Source: a virus | Reading direction: 5' to 3' (one strand) | IMG/VR virus record: IMGVR_UViG_3300031772_000007 | Location: 29,826-93,825 of that record | DNA: 64,000 bases | Part shown: positions 15,969 to 23,910 of the stretch, in pieces | Layout: each line of letters starts with the position of its first letter | How positions within the stretch are numbered: the stretch's first letter is position 1 | Program-made: the position numbers and the translations under genes | Notes under the pieces: generated by a model | What the model was told of the DNA's origin: nothing | The model's database searches: none | What the model saw: only the letters and a program-made list of their open reading frames with translations

Positions 15969-16259
15969 CTAAGCCCCCAACCTTTCCGCCGCTTCCTCTG
16001 CGCGGACGTGCTGCCGGACCAACCGAAAAACCGCGAGCGGGCTCGGGCAGTAGACGTGCGGGCGCACATCGACGTGCCGCCCGTCCCGGAACCCCGTCAG
16101 CAGCACGTCGTAGCCCGCCAAGTGCCGGGTGACGATGGCGCGAATCTTCCAGCTCCCGCGGAGCGCGAGCCAGCACACCCCGTACTTCTGCGGCATCACC
16201 ACGAGCCCGGCGACCTCGCGGACCTTCCGATTCCGCAGCCTGTCCCAAATCAACCGCAC
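15969..16259 (-). CDS. AxxRLxG-family protein
   Basis: 96 residues from GTG 16259. REVAGLVVMPQKYGVCWLAL and SWKIRAIVTRHLAGYDVLL are strand-like; the end is RQHVRAEEAAERLGA, the strict motif at the last residues. Unknown function. Confidence 0.55.
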   Translation of the reverse strand: MRLIWDRLRNRKVREVAGLVVMPQKYGVCWLALRGSWKIRAIVTRHLAGYDVLLTGFRDGRHVDVRPHVYCPSPLAVFRLVRQHVRAEEAAERLGA

Positions 16260-16507
16260 GCCCCGAGCCTCCTCACCGCGTCCCACAGGGTAAGAGCCCT
16301 CTCCGCCGCTGCCTGCGCTTCCTCCTCCTGCTCGTGCAAGGTCGTCGCCCGAAAGGGATGAAACCCGCTGTAGTGGCACACCCAATCTCCACCCGGCTCT
16401 CCCTTTGTCGCCCGCTCCTCGACCCAGGCATGAGGACGCTGTTCTATCGGAACGCCGTCGTAGGTCCGCAGTTCCACCAGAACCATCCGGCGTTGATTGG
16501 GCTCCAT
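16250..16507 (-). CDS. AxxRLxG-family protein
   Basis: 85 residues from ATG 16507. RRMVLVELRTYDGVPIEQRP and GDWVCHYSGFHPFRATTLHE form the beta part; the helix AQAAAERALTLWDAVRRLGA ends the protein. This is the cleanest instance of the final helix plus DAVRRLGA. Confidence 0.55.
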   Translation of the reverse strand: MEPNQRRMVLVELRTYDGVPIEQRPHAWVEERATKGEPGGDWVCHYSGFHPFRATTLHEQEEEAQAAAERALTLWDAVRRLGACG

Positions 16508-16581
16508 GCCCACCCGGCTCTCACCTCGGCGAAAGAGCCCTTCCTCCCCCCGAGGAGCCGTCGTTCTTGTCCTGCGCGGCT

Positions 16582-16827
16582 TCACGCCTTCTGCCACCGT
16601 GCCTTCTTCAGCACGCCCTTCTTCCGCCGCGGAATCATGTTCATGTAGAGCATGTCCTTCTCGTCGAAGCAGCCGGAGTGGGCCACCATCGCCCCAAGGG
16701 CGACGGACAGCGCCTCCTCGTGTTGCTCCTGCTCGAACGTCTGCGCCTTCCGCGACACGCACTGCATCAGCTCCAGCTTGCGCCGGAGGTTGTCGAATGC
16801 CCCTCGATACGTCAGCTTGCTTCTCAT
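16582..16827 (-). CDS. Small basic protein, unknown
   Basis: 81 residues, ATG 16827 overlapping the radical SAM stop (ATGA). Helical and basic (AFDNLRRKLELMQCVSRKA) with a Lys/Arg-rich end (IPRRKKGVLKKARWQKA). It follows the radical SAM gene in the same operon. Unknown function. Confidence 0.5.
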   Translation of the reverse strand: MRSKLTYRGAFDNLRRKLELMQCVSRKAQTFEQEQHEEALSVALGAMVAHSGCFDEKDMLYMNMIPRRKKGVLKKARWQKA

Positions 16828-18317
16828 GGCCCCTCCAAGTCGAACGCCTCGAACGTCTCCTTCAGCTTGCCCTTCTTCAGCGGACGGTACTGCTCCACGC
16901 GGCAGAACGAGGACGGCCCTACCTTCCCCGCCACCGCGTCCACGTACATCGAGAAGGCTCCGTCCTCGACAGTGTAGAACCACTTCGGAACGTGCGCTGC
17001 CTTCAGCGCCGACTCGCTCTCCCGAGCCAGCGCGGTGTCGATGCCGATGCTACGCGCCCGCGGATAGCCGCCGTCCAGCCGGTCCCCGGCGTCGAGCGCC
17101 AACACCTGCTTCACCCACTCGTCGTAGGAGTACGGCTGGAACGTCTCCGCCCGCCCCTGCCGCTTGAAGCCCAACAGCTTCACCTGCACCTTGCACCGCT
17201 CCGCTTCGGTGAGGATGTCCCCCAGCACCTCCAACGGCGTCGAGCCCATGACGTACTGCGCCGTAAGCCGCCCCTCTAAAAGCCAATCCTGCCCCTTCTC
17301 GTGATAGCCCGCCGCATGGGAGAGAGCTGTGACCTCGTCCGGGCTCGCAACCGTGTACGCGCAGGAGGAGTAGTACGCCATCGCCACTTTCATGTCCCCC
17401 GAGCCGAGATAGTGGATGTCCCGAGTGGTGAAGTTGGCGACCATGCCGTGCTCCCGGCACTCCCTCCCGATGTCGATGAACTTCGGATGCGAGGTGGGCT
17501 CCCCGCCACCCACCGCGATCTCCAGCACGCCCACCCCCGCCAGCTCCTTGATGATGCCCTTGAGCTTCGGGAACGATGCCGTCTCGCCGGTCGGGGTGCT
17601 CCCCTGGTAGCAGTAGGCGCACCCGTTCATGCAGCGGTCGGTGACCTTCAGGTCCACCAGCTCCGGCACCGATGCTCGCCACACCTTCGGGTGGCAGCCC
17701 TCGTCGGCGAACGAGAGGCGCGTCCGTGCGCCCGTCTCCCGGTTGAACAGGACCCAGTAGCCGTACTTAGGGTCCTTCCGCGCCACGATGTTCACCCCCC
17801 GTTGGAAGTCGCTGCCGAAGTCCACCGGAACCCTCTCAACACCCCCCGCCTCAAGGGTTGGGTGCGTGTCCCCGTTGTCGTTCCCCCCGAGAACGGCCAC
17901 CCTGTCGCTCAACACGAAGTCTCGCAGGTCCCGCGCGAACTCCAGATTGGGCTCCTTCTGCGTGCCCACCTGCGCCGGTAGCTTGTCCATCAGGCTTTGG
18001 TGGTCCACGTAGCCCTCGGGCTCCGGCCCGTCCGCCTTCTGCTTCCACTCCAGCACGCCCGGCAGCAAGTCCTCGACGAACCGCCGCGCCATTTCCCTGT
18101 CCGGGTGGAACTGCACCCTGAACACCTCCCAGAACTGGAGCGCCACGTACTTCGCCTTCTCCTCGCGCGACGTGAGCGTGAACATCTCCCACCCAAACTC
18201 GGGGCTGCACCACGCCTCCTCGCGCGCTTCGCCGGGGCGCAGGAAGATGAGGGTGTGATCCGAGCTGCTGTTGTTCGCAAAGCCCAGCCTGACGTTATGA
18301 ATCCTCGCGGTCCTCAA
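16824..18317 (-). CDS. Radical SAM enzyme 1
   Basis: About 497 residues. A radical SAM core carries the 4Fe-4S motif RCMNGCAYCYQGS (CxxxCxxC) near residue 230, followed by ELAGVGVLEIAVGGGEPTSHP, the glycine-rich SAM-binding strand with a GGEPT motif. About 220 residues before the core are extra and not recognised. Radical SAM enzymes generate a 5-prime-deoxyadenosyl radical for difficult rearrangements or methyl transfers. Within this phage it might act in base modification, but it is 2.3 kb from the main cassette, separated by small genes. TTG 18317 has GGGAGG at proper spacing; GTG 18323 is an alternative. Confidence 0.85.
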   Translation of the reverse strand: MRTARIHNVRLGFANNSSSDHTLIFLRPGEAREEAWCSPEFGWEMFTLTSREEKAKYVALQFWEVFRVQFHPDREMARRFVEDLLPGVLEWKQKADGPEPEGYVDHQSLMDKLPAQVGTQKEPNLEFARDLRDFVLSDRVAVLGGNDNGDTHPTLEAGGVERVPVDFGSDFQRGVNIVARKDPKYGYWVLFNRETGARTRLSFADEGCHPKVWRASVPELVDLKVTDRCMNGCAYCYQGSTPTGETASFPKLKGIIKELAGVGVLEIAVGGGEPTSHPKFIDIGRECREHGMVANFTTRDIHYLGSGDMKVAMAYYSSCAYTVASPDEVTALSHAAGYHEKGQDWLLEGRLTAQYVMGSTPLEVLGDILTEAERCKVQVKLLGFKRQGRAETFQPYSYDEWVKQVLALDAGDRLDGGYPRARSIGIDTALARESESALKAAHVPKWFYTVEDGAFSMYVDAVAGKVGPSSFCRVEQYRPLKKGKLKETFEAFDLEGP

Positions 18318-18624
18318 GCCCACCTCCCAGCCGGTAGGTGGATTCCCACCGGGCCATGATTTCCTCTGCGTCGTAGAGCGCCTGCACCAACGTCGGACGC
18401 CAGCGCCCCGTCTCCAGTTGGGACGCCCTCTGGTACTGGAGCATCCCCTGTGGCGTCCGTCGCGTCTCCTGCATCTCCACCGAGGCGAACCAGCCCCCGG
18501 CTCCCTTCCGCAGCCATCCCGTCATGCACCTTTCCTCGGGAGCCAACCTGACCACCCTCACGTAGCTGCCACGGGATATGCTCCATCCCTTCTCGGTGAG
18601 TCCCGTGCCTTCCTCGTCCGTCAC
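18295..18624 (-). CDS. AxxRLxG-family protein (relaxed motif)
   Basis: 109 residues from GTG 18624 (GTGA). SYVRVVRLAPEERCMTGWLR and GGWFASVEMQETRRTPQGM are beta-like; the helix LVQALYDAEEIMARWESTYR continues into LGGGLED. ESTYRLGG is a relaxed form of the shared motif. Confidence 0.5.
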   Translation of the reverse strand: MTDEEGTGLTEKGWSISRGSYVRVVRLAPEERCMTGWLRKGAGGWFASVEMQETRRTPQGMLQYQRASQLETGRWRPTLVQALYDAEEIMARWESTYRLGGGLEDREDS

Positions 18625-19154
18625 GGGCCACTCCCGAACGTCTCGTAGCGCCGTGGCGCGCAGATGATGCAGCCCCGCGGCGTCAGTTGCTCGGTGGGGA
18701 CCTCCGCGCCACAGTTGGGGCACCGGGACAGTTCCGCGTACAGCTTCACCTTCCCCGCTCCCGAGATGTTGACCCCCGACTGCTCGACCACCCGCTGCGC
18801 CGGAGATTCCTCCCCGGTGAGCCGCGCCGCCGCGTCGTTCACGATGAACTGCCCCACGTCGTAGTACGTCTCGCCGGGGCTCACCTTCGTCCCATCAGCC
18901 AACTCCGCCAAGACGATGCTGTTGTCCGGCTTGAACATCCACGCCTTCGAGCCGCCCGCCGGGAACTGCGCGATGTGCTTCAGCAGGCTCTCCCCCTGCA
19001 CCCACCGGACCTCGCCACTTCGCACCAGCACGTCGAGCCCGCCCCGCGTCATCTTCAGGTCCCGCCAGATGTCCGTGTACGTGCGCCACTGGCGGTCGGC
19101 GTCCCCCGGCTGGAGGACGTACTCGCTCGACCCGACGTAGCCCCAGCGGTTCAT
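18621..19154 (-). CDS. AxxRLxG-family protein with zinc ribbon
   Basis: 177 residues. An N-terminal winged-helix-like part (DIWRDLKMTRGGLDVLVRSG), a centre ending YYDVGQFIVNDAAARLTGEE with the shared motif, and a C-terminal zinc ribbon (CPNCGAEV ... GCIICAP). The modular composition suggests a DNA-binding regulator with a motif-bearing helix in the middle. Start ATG 19154. Confidence 0.55.
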   Translation of the reverse strand: MNRWGYVGSSEYVLQPGDADRQWRTYTDIWRDLKMTRGGLDVLVRSGEVRWVQGESLLKHIAQFPAGGSKAWMFKPDNSIVLAELADGTKVSPGETYYDVGQFIVNDAAARLTGEESPAQRVVEQSGVNISGAGKVKLYAELSRCPNCGAEVPTEQLTPRGCIICAPRRYETFGSGP

Positions 19155-19387
19155 AGCTCCAGAGTTACCTCCAGCACGTCGTACAACCTGCTCCCGAGTG
19201 CCCTGATGGTTTCCAAGTCGCCGTCCACCACGAGAAGCGCCTGCGCTCGTATCGGCTTCCCCGCCAGGACGCGCTCCGCCTTCATCGCCATGATCGCCTG
19301 CGCGCACTGCGTCAGAGATTCCGCAAGGCACTCGCCCGTCTCATCCACCACCGTTGCAACCGGCGTTGCCTTCGCTCGGAGCTTCAT
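19151..19387 (-). CDS. Small protein, unknown
   Basis: 78 residues. Mixed alpha/beta: TPVATVVDETGECLAESLTQ, then PIRAQALLVVDGDLETIRAL. Coupled at both ends (ATGA). No family recognised. Confidence 0.5.
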   Translation of the reverse strand: MKLRAKATPVATVVDETGECLAESLTQCAQAIMAMKAERVLAGKPIRAQALLVVDGDLETIRALGSRLYDVLEVTLEL

Positions 19388-19881
19388 AGGTGCCTCGGCT
19401 TCGGCGGTCGGGGCTCCCTCCCCTGAAGACGGTCCACCGATTCCCGAGAGGCCAACTCCATGCGCTTCGCCTCGTAGGCGTCGGCCAGCACCTTGCGACA
19501 GACCGGGTCCGCTACCCTGTAGACGTGCTCCCCCGCGGGGAACAGCTTGCCGAAGCGCCAAAGCTGCCCGTACTCCTCCACGAAGCCCGACCCGGCGAAG
19601 CGCTTCGTCTGCTCGAAGATGCCGAGCTGTAGGAGAGTCCGCTGGATGCGCCATCGGGCGGATCTGCCCTCCCGCGCCCCCGTCACCGGGATGAAGAACT
19701 CGTCAGGCTCCACCTTCTCGTCCACGAGGTTCACCGTCAGCTTGTCCAGCGCCTCCCCCGCGTCGGTGGTGACGTAGAGCGCCCCGTTCCCGTTGCTGTA
19801 ACGCCCCCCGTGAAGAACACAGGGATCCTCATCGAGATAGAAGCGGAACCCGTCCGCCGCCTTGAAGGGGTCCACCCTCAC
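19384..19881 (-). CDS. AxxRLxG-family protein (relaxed motif)
   Basis: 165 residues from GTG 19881. An early strand-rich portion is followed by RWRIQRTLLQLGIFEQTKRF and FVEEYGQLWRFGKLFPAGEH, a helix-turn-helix-like pattern akin to the 15121-15393 product. ESVDRLQG near the end is a relaxed motif before a basic PRPPKPRHL tail. Possibly DNA-binding. Confidence 0.5.
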   Translation of the reverse strand: MRVDPFKAADGFRFYLDEDPCVLHGGRYSNGNGALYVTTDAGEALDKLTVNLVDEKVEPDEFFIPVTGAREGRSARWRIQRTLLQLGIFEQTKRFAGSGFVEEYGQLWRFGKLFPAGEHVYRVADPVCRKVLADAYEAKRMELASRESVDRLQGREPRPPKPRHL

Positions 19882-20477
19882 CGCCCGCCCCCGTACCAGA
19901 TAACGAGGACGCTCGGGAAGCTGGCGGAGTCCCGCTTCACTCCCTCGGGGTTCCCGGGGCACCCGAAGGTGATGCGCCCTGGGAGGAACCGCGTCGTCAC
20001 CGAATTCCACGGCTTGTCCCGCGAGTGCTCGATGTGCTCCTGCCACCACTTCCTGTCCGTCCAGCTCGGGAGCAACGCGACCACCAGACAGCAGTGCGCC
20101 ACAATCTCCTTCCGCGCCTTCTCCAGCCACGCCCCGATGTTGGAATAGGGCGGATTGAGGAACACCCGCGCACCCCTCCACGACTGGCGGAGCCCGTTCT
20201 TCTTCTTGGTGAAGTACCGGCGGCACTTCGCGCTCTCCCTGGAAGCGCACGGGTCCAGGGTGAAGTGGAACTCCGCGTCGAGCTTCTTGTAGAACTCCGT
20301 CGGCGTGAACTGATCGTCGAGCGACTTGGTAGGCGGAGCGTTCCGGCAGGCGTCCTCCGGCAGCCACCCCATCTGCCCCGTCTCCGGGTCAACCGTCAAA
20401 GCCAAGCTGACGCGCCGCTTCGAGCGCAACCGCTTCTTCAACGTCCGCCGCTTCGTAACAGGCATAGAATTTCCCAT
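19878..20477 (-). CDS. Phage-type DNA N6-adenine methyltransferase
   Basis: 199 residues. DEFHFTLDPC-like FHFTLDPCASRESAKCRRYF, WRGARVFLNPPYSNIGAWLEK and CCLVVALLPSWTDRKWW follow the order of phage Dam-type adenine methylases. NPPY is the catalytic motif that binds the flipped adenine, and FTLDPC is the position of the D-containing motif. Methylation may protect phage DNA from host restriction, alongside the proposed thymine modification. ATG 20477 (GAGGAAAC site) is preferred; the gene overlaps its upstream neighbour by about 89 bases. Confidence 0.85.
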   Translation of the reverse strand: MGNSMPVTKRRTLKKRLRSKRRVSLALTVDPETGQMGWLPEDACRNAPPTKSLDDQFTPTEFYKKLDAEFHFTLDPCASRESAKCRRYFTKKKNGLRQSWRGARVFLNPPYSNIGAWLEKARKEIVAHCCLVVALLPSWTDRKWWQEHIEHSRDKPWNSVTTRFLPGRITFGCPGNPEGVKRDSASFPSVLVIWYGGGR

Positions 20478-20607
20478 CGCGTTTCCTCGCCGCGCAGATA
20501 GCTGCCCCGCCCCGCCGCCGGGCAAGAGCGCCCAGCGCCAGGGCCAACGTCTCCTCGTCGATGTCGTACATGATGGAGGCTTCCAAGAGGGTGAGCAGCT
20601 TCTTCAC
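20389..20607 (-). CDS. Small helical protein, unknown
   Basis: 72 residues from GTG 20607. Helical start (KKLLTLLEASIMYDIDEETL), and an end VEEAVALEAARQLGFDG that resembles the shared [DE]AxxRLxG helix with R/Q changes. A promoter-like motif lies only eight bases before this start, so an internal ATG at 20571 could be used instead. Confidence 0.45.
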   Translation of the reverse strand: MKKLLTLLEASIMYDIDEETLALALGALARRRGGAAICAARKRDGKFYACYEAADVEEAVALEAARQLGFDG

Positions 20608-20614
20608 CTGGAAA

Positions 20615-20642
20615 CCTTGCCCGGACGCAGGCTCATTTTCCC
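20615..20642 (-). promoter_or_regulatory. Bipartite promoter-like motif, copy E
   Basis: Minus strand GGGAAAA at 20642 and GGGCAAGG 20 bases on (20622). The upstream box has one change from GGGACAA. It lies at the end of the radical SAM 2 gene and would serve the Dam/small-protein operon. The very short distance to GTG 20607 makes this copy less certain. Confidence 0.4.
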
Positions 20643-22042
20643 TTCGGCAGCTCCGCGCCACCCGGAAGGGCTCCGGCCATCTGCCGCCCGAACTCCTCCA
20701 ACCCACTCGCCGCAACCCCGAACTTCTCTAGCTCCGTGCGGGTTTCGTACAGTCCCCGCTTGTAGTCGAAGAAGTAGACGAGGTCGTTGTTGGAGTCCAC
20801 CGCCGCCGGAACGAGAACCCGGTCGAAGAAGTTGTAGACCCCCATCGCGCTCTTGGTCGGGATGTTCCACGCCCCGCGCACCCGGTCGAAGACCGACTCC
20901 TGCCGGAGCTTCCGCATCAGGCGGTCCTTCCCGCGCACCCCGTCGTCCTGCAACGGGTCCAACGTCACCCGCGCGTCACCGCTAATGTCCGCGAAGCGCA
21001 CGCTGCCCCGTCGGAAGGCGATTCGGATGGCCTCGGTGAATGTACCCCGCGTCACCTGCCCGCCCTCCAAGTCCTCCGGGGAAAGCCCACAGCAAGTGGA
21101 GGCGTTGGTCAGCTCCTTGTAGTCAGGGTCCGAGCAAGCGAACCGCACCCCGCGCTTCTCGCACTCCTCCCACATCCCGTAGACGTAAGGCTTCTTCCAG
21201 TGCCGCGACAGGCGAGGCTGCCCGCGAGCGTGCCGAGACATCGCCTTGTAGATGGCCGTGAAGTCGAAGTCCGCCGCCTTGCCCATCCGGTCGAAGTACC
21301 GCCTGGAGAACTCGAAGTCCGGGAAGGGGATGCACAGAAACTCGGTGGACAGCGCCTTCGCTCCGGCGTCCGCCGCCGCCGTCAACAGCTCCCGCCAGGT
21401 TCCGGTCGAGATGCCGGGGCAGAAGGGGCGGAAGCGCAGAATCGTCCTGATTCCCCGCTTCGACAGCGCCTCCACCGTTTTGATGCGGTCCTGCGGGCTC
21501 GGGGCGCTGACCTCGATCTTCCGCGCGATCTCCGGGTCGTAGGTGATGATGCTCGACTGGAAGCCCCATCTGCCCGCGTTCGCCGCGAACACCTCCAGAA
21601 GCTCCTCGTCCTGCCAGAACGCGCCCTTCGAGCTGAAAAGCACGGGCCATTTGATGTCGGTGAGGAAGCGGAGAACTTCCAGCGTCTTCTCTCGGTACTT
21701 CCCGAGCGCGTAGTGATCGAAGGCGTCCGCCAGCCCGCCCCAGTGGAGGATGAGATGCTGGTCAACAAACGCCTGCCGGTGCGCCTTCTGGTCCTTCGAC
21801 AAGTCCTCGGGCGCTCCCTGGAACAACCGCCTGAACCGGGGGATGTTGATGAACGACAGGTCCGGCAGCCCGCCGTAGTCCTGATCGTCCTCGCCGTGCG
21901 GAACGCGCGAGCTGTCCTTGATGGGTCCGGCAAAGCAGTAGAGGCACCCGTAGCTGCACCGGCTGATGGCGTCGAACGTGAAGGGCAGCCCGCACTCGTA
22001 ATACTCGCTGGAGAGGCGCGGGGAGTTGTAGCAATCAGCCAC
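20633..22042 (-). CDS. Radical SAM enzyme 2, linked to base-modification genes
   Basis: About 469 residues. The 4Fe-4S motif RCSYGCLYCFAG (CxxxCxxC) lies near residue 30, unusually early, after CYNSPRLSSEYYECGLPFTF. The core continues with HLILHWGGLADAF and TILRFRPFCPGISTGTW. The overall shape resembles the spore-photoproduct-lyase-like radical SAM group. It lies immediately downstream of two ParB-like genes and the kinase/transferase/PLP operon. In known thymidine hypermodification pathways a radical SAM isomerase acts after amino-acid transfer, so that is the leading hypothesis. GTG 22042 is assumed; an earlier ATG at 22072 is possible. Confidence 0.85.
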   Translation of the reverse strand: MADCYNSPRLSSEYYECGLPFTFDAISRCSYGCLYCFAGPIKDSSRVPHGEDDQDYGGLPDLSFINIPRFRRLFQGAPEDLSKDQKAHRQAFVDQHLILHWGGLADAFDHYALGKYREKTLEVLRFLTDIKWPVLFSSKGAFWQDEELLEVFAANAGRWGFQSSIITYDPEIARKIEVSAPSPQDRIKTVEALSKRGIRTILRFRPFCPGISTGTWRELLTAAADAGAKALSTEFLCIPFPDFEFSRRYFDRMGKAADFDFTAIYKAMSRHARGQPRLSRHWKKPYVYGMWEECEKRGVRFACSDPDYKELTNASTCCGLSPEDLEGGQVTRGTFTEAIRIAFRRGSVRFADISGDARVTLDPLQDDGVRGKDRLMRKLRQESVFDRVRGAWNIPTKSAMGVYNFFDRVLVPAAVDSNNDLVYFFDYKRGLYETRTELEKFGVAASGLEEFGRQMAGALPGGAELPKGK

Positions 22043-22682
22043 CGAGCACCACCCGCGCGAGCGCGCTGCCATCCAAGGTGGGCTCCTTCGCCGCCGCGTT
22101 GTCCAGCCGGTACTTCCCCAGCACCTCCAGCGCCGCCGTCGCCGTCGGGAAGACGACCGGAACGTTCAGCGGATCCGGGGCTGCCTCGGGCTCCGCTGGC
22201 GACAACCCCGCGCCCACCGCCTCCTCGACCCGCCCGAGCGATGTCTTGAGCACTTCGATCTCATCCGCAGAGAAGCCCGTCACCCCCTGGAACCACTTGC
22301 CGTCGTCCCCGTTCTCCGCCAGCCACGAGCTGACGTAGGAGGACAGAGCTTGCTGGTCCCAATCCGCGCTGATCTGATTCAGCGCGAGGACGAGAGCCCT
22401 CGCCTTCTGGTCGTCGGGGAGGTCCACGACAACAACCTCCGCCTTGGGCAGCCCAGCTTCCTTCATCACGTCGTAACGGTGGTGCCCGTTGATGATCTCG
22501 TAGCGGTCCGGCGCTCCCGGGGATTCCCGAACGATGATGGGCTGCACCACCCCCAGCTCCTCCATCGAGGTACGCAGGTGCGCCCGCATCGCATCGCCCA
22601 TGACCCTCGGGTTGCCGAACTTGAACGGGTCCAGGCTCGACACCGGGACCGTCTTCAACGCCTTCAGCCGTGACTGAATCAT
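22035..22682 (-). CDS. ParB/Srx-like protein 1
   Basis: 215 residues. LKALKTVPVSSLDPFKFGNP is the ParB-like first strand/box, and RYEIINGHHRYDVMKEAGLP is the conserved GHHR phosphate-binding box of the ParB/sulfiredoxin/SerK superfamily; LPDDQKARALVLALNQISAD follows. A C-terminal helical part lacks the usual ParB helix-turn-helix. The next gene encodes a close paralogue, and both lead into the modification operon. They might bind nucleotides or act on DNA; the chemistry is not inferable. ATGA coupling on both sides. Confidence 0.75.
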   Translation of the reverse strand: MIQSRLKALKTVPVSSLDPFKFGNPRVMGDAMRAHLRTSMEELGVVQPIIVRESPGAPDRYEIINGHHRYDVMKEAGLPKAEVVVVDLPDDQKARALVLALNQISADWDQQALSSYVSSWLAENGDDGKWFQGVTGFSADEIEVLKTSLGRVEEAVGAGLSPAEPEAAPDPLNVPVVFPTATAALEVLGKYRLDNAAAKEPTLDGSALARVVLGG

Positions 22683-23371
22683 TGCCCCTCCAGGAACTTC
22701 GCCAGAGCCCCGCCGTCGATGGCGTCCGCCCTCAGAGTCCCGAAGCGGGTGCCCAGCCTGAACTTCCCCAGCACCGCGTCCGCCTCCTCCCGGGTGGCGA
22801 ACTGCGCCTTCAACACCTTCGGCTGGTTCGCGGCGACAGCCTCCTCCGCCATCTTCGCCACGAGATCGCTCGGGTCCTTCTCCGGTGCCTCCGAGAGCTG
22901 TTGATTCGTGGCGTCGATGGTCCCCGCCGACAGCACCTCGATCTCGTCCCCCGAGAAGCCTGTTACCCCCTTGAACCACTCCCCGCCCGCCGTGTTGTCG
23001 TTGAGCCACGCCGAGACGTAGTTCGACAGCGCGCTGTAATCCCACTCCGCGCCGATCTGGTTCAGGGCCAGCACGAGCGCCCGTGCCTTCCGGTCGTCCG
23101 GCAGGTCCACCACCACCGCCTCGATCTCCGTCGCCCCCGAGTCCTTCAGCACCCCGTAGCGATGGTGCCCGTTCAGAATCTCGTAGCGCCCCTTCGTCCG
23201 GGGGCTCGGTCGGACGACGATGGGCTCCACCACCCCCATCTCGGTGAGAGACTGCTTCAGCGTCTCCGTCATCCGGTCCGTCATCTTGCGCGGGTTCCCG
23301 AACGCGAACGGGTCCACCGCGCCGATGGCGATGCGCTTCAACGCCTTCAGCTTCGACTCGATGTTGCTCAT
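22679..23371 (-). CDS. ParB/Srx-like protein 2
   Basis: 230 residues, paralogue of the adjacent gene: SKLKALKRIAIGAVDPFAFG, RYEILNGHHRYGVLKDSGAT and DRKARALVLALNQIGAEW align in order, and both share GVTGFSGDEIEVLS-like text. The C-terminus adds DAVLGKFRLGTRFGTLR. Tandem duplication at this site is unusual and suggests a heterodimer or two substrates. Confidence 0.75.
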   Translation of the reverse strand: MSNIESKLKALKRIAIGAVDPFAFGNPRKMTDRMTETLKQSLTEMGVVEPIVVRPSPRTKGRYEILNGHHRYGVLKDSGATEIEAVVVDLPDDRKARALVLALNQIGAEWDYSALSNYVSAWLNDNTAGGEWFKGVTGFSGDEIEVLSAGTIDATNQQLSEAPEKDPSDLVAKMAEEAVAANQPKVLKAQFATREEADAVLGKFRLGTRFGTLRADAIDGGALAKFLEGQ

Positions 23372-23910
23372 GTCCCCTCCTGCCTCAGAAACTCCCTGAG
23401 CGACCGCTCCAGAACCTCGGGCACTCGCCGGGCATCCAGCTCGACCCTATCCCCTTCCGGGAAGGTTTCCCAGAAACGGCGAGACTTCGTCTCCCGCCCC
23501 TTCACCCACGAGGCGTTCTGCTTGCTCCCACGGGTGTCCCTGCGCGCCTGCGCCTCCTCCGGTGGGAGCGTCAACAGCGCGCACACCAGCCGGATGTTCG
23601 GGGCGTAGGGCAGCGAACGGAAGAAGCTCACCGGGAGCGCGTTGCTGAACCTGTCCCCGTCGAACAGCGTCAGCTCCGCGCGCATCGCCAGGTGCGTCGT
23701 CCAGAAGTTCAGCGCCTCCGCCGCCCCGTTGTAGGGCACGGTGTCCGCCCCATCGAACGGCCCGCCCGCGTAGTGCCCCGCGGCAACGATGCGCTGCCCG
23801 ATGGTCCACTTCGGCTTCGGGTTGAGGCGACTGAGCGGTTCGAGGAGCCTCCGCGCCAGCGTCGTCTTGCCCACCCCCGGCGTCCCCACCAACCAAAGTA
23901 CGGTCTTCAC
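23368..23910 (-). CDS. P-loop kinase, probable 5-hydroxymethyl-dU DNA kinase
   Basis: 180 residues. The N-terminus has Walker A WLVGTPGVGKTTLARRLL (residues 6-23), then GHYAGGPFDGADTVPYNGAA and ELTLFDGDRFS, the latter a DGD element of kinases. The fold is a small P-loop nucleotide kinase. Next to an amino-acid:DNA-transferase-like gene, the most likely role is phosphorylating 5-hydroxymethyluracil in DNA, the activating step of thymidine hypermodification in phages such as ViI and M6. A free nucleotide or dNMP kinase is the alternative. Confidence 0.65.
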   Translation of the reverse strand: MKTVLWLVGTPGVGKTTLARRLLEPLSRLNPKPKWTIGQRIVAAGHYAGGPFDGADTVPYNGAAEALNFWTTHLAMRAELTLFDGDRFSNALPVSFFRSLPYAPNIRLVCALLTLPPEEAQARRDTRGSKQNASWVKGRETKSRRFWETFPEGDRVELDARRVPEVLERSLREFLRQEGT

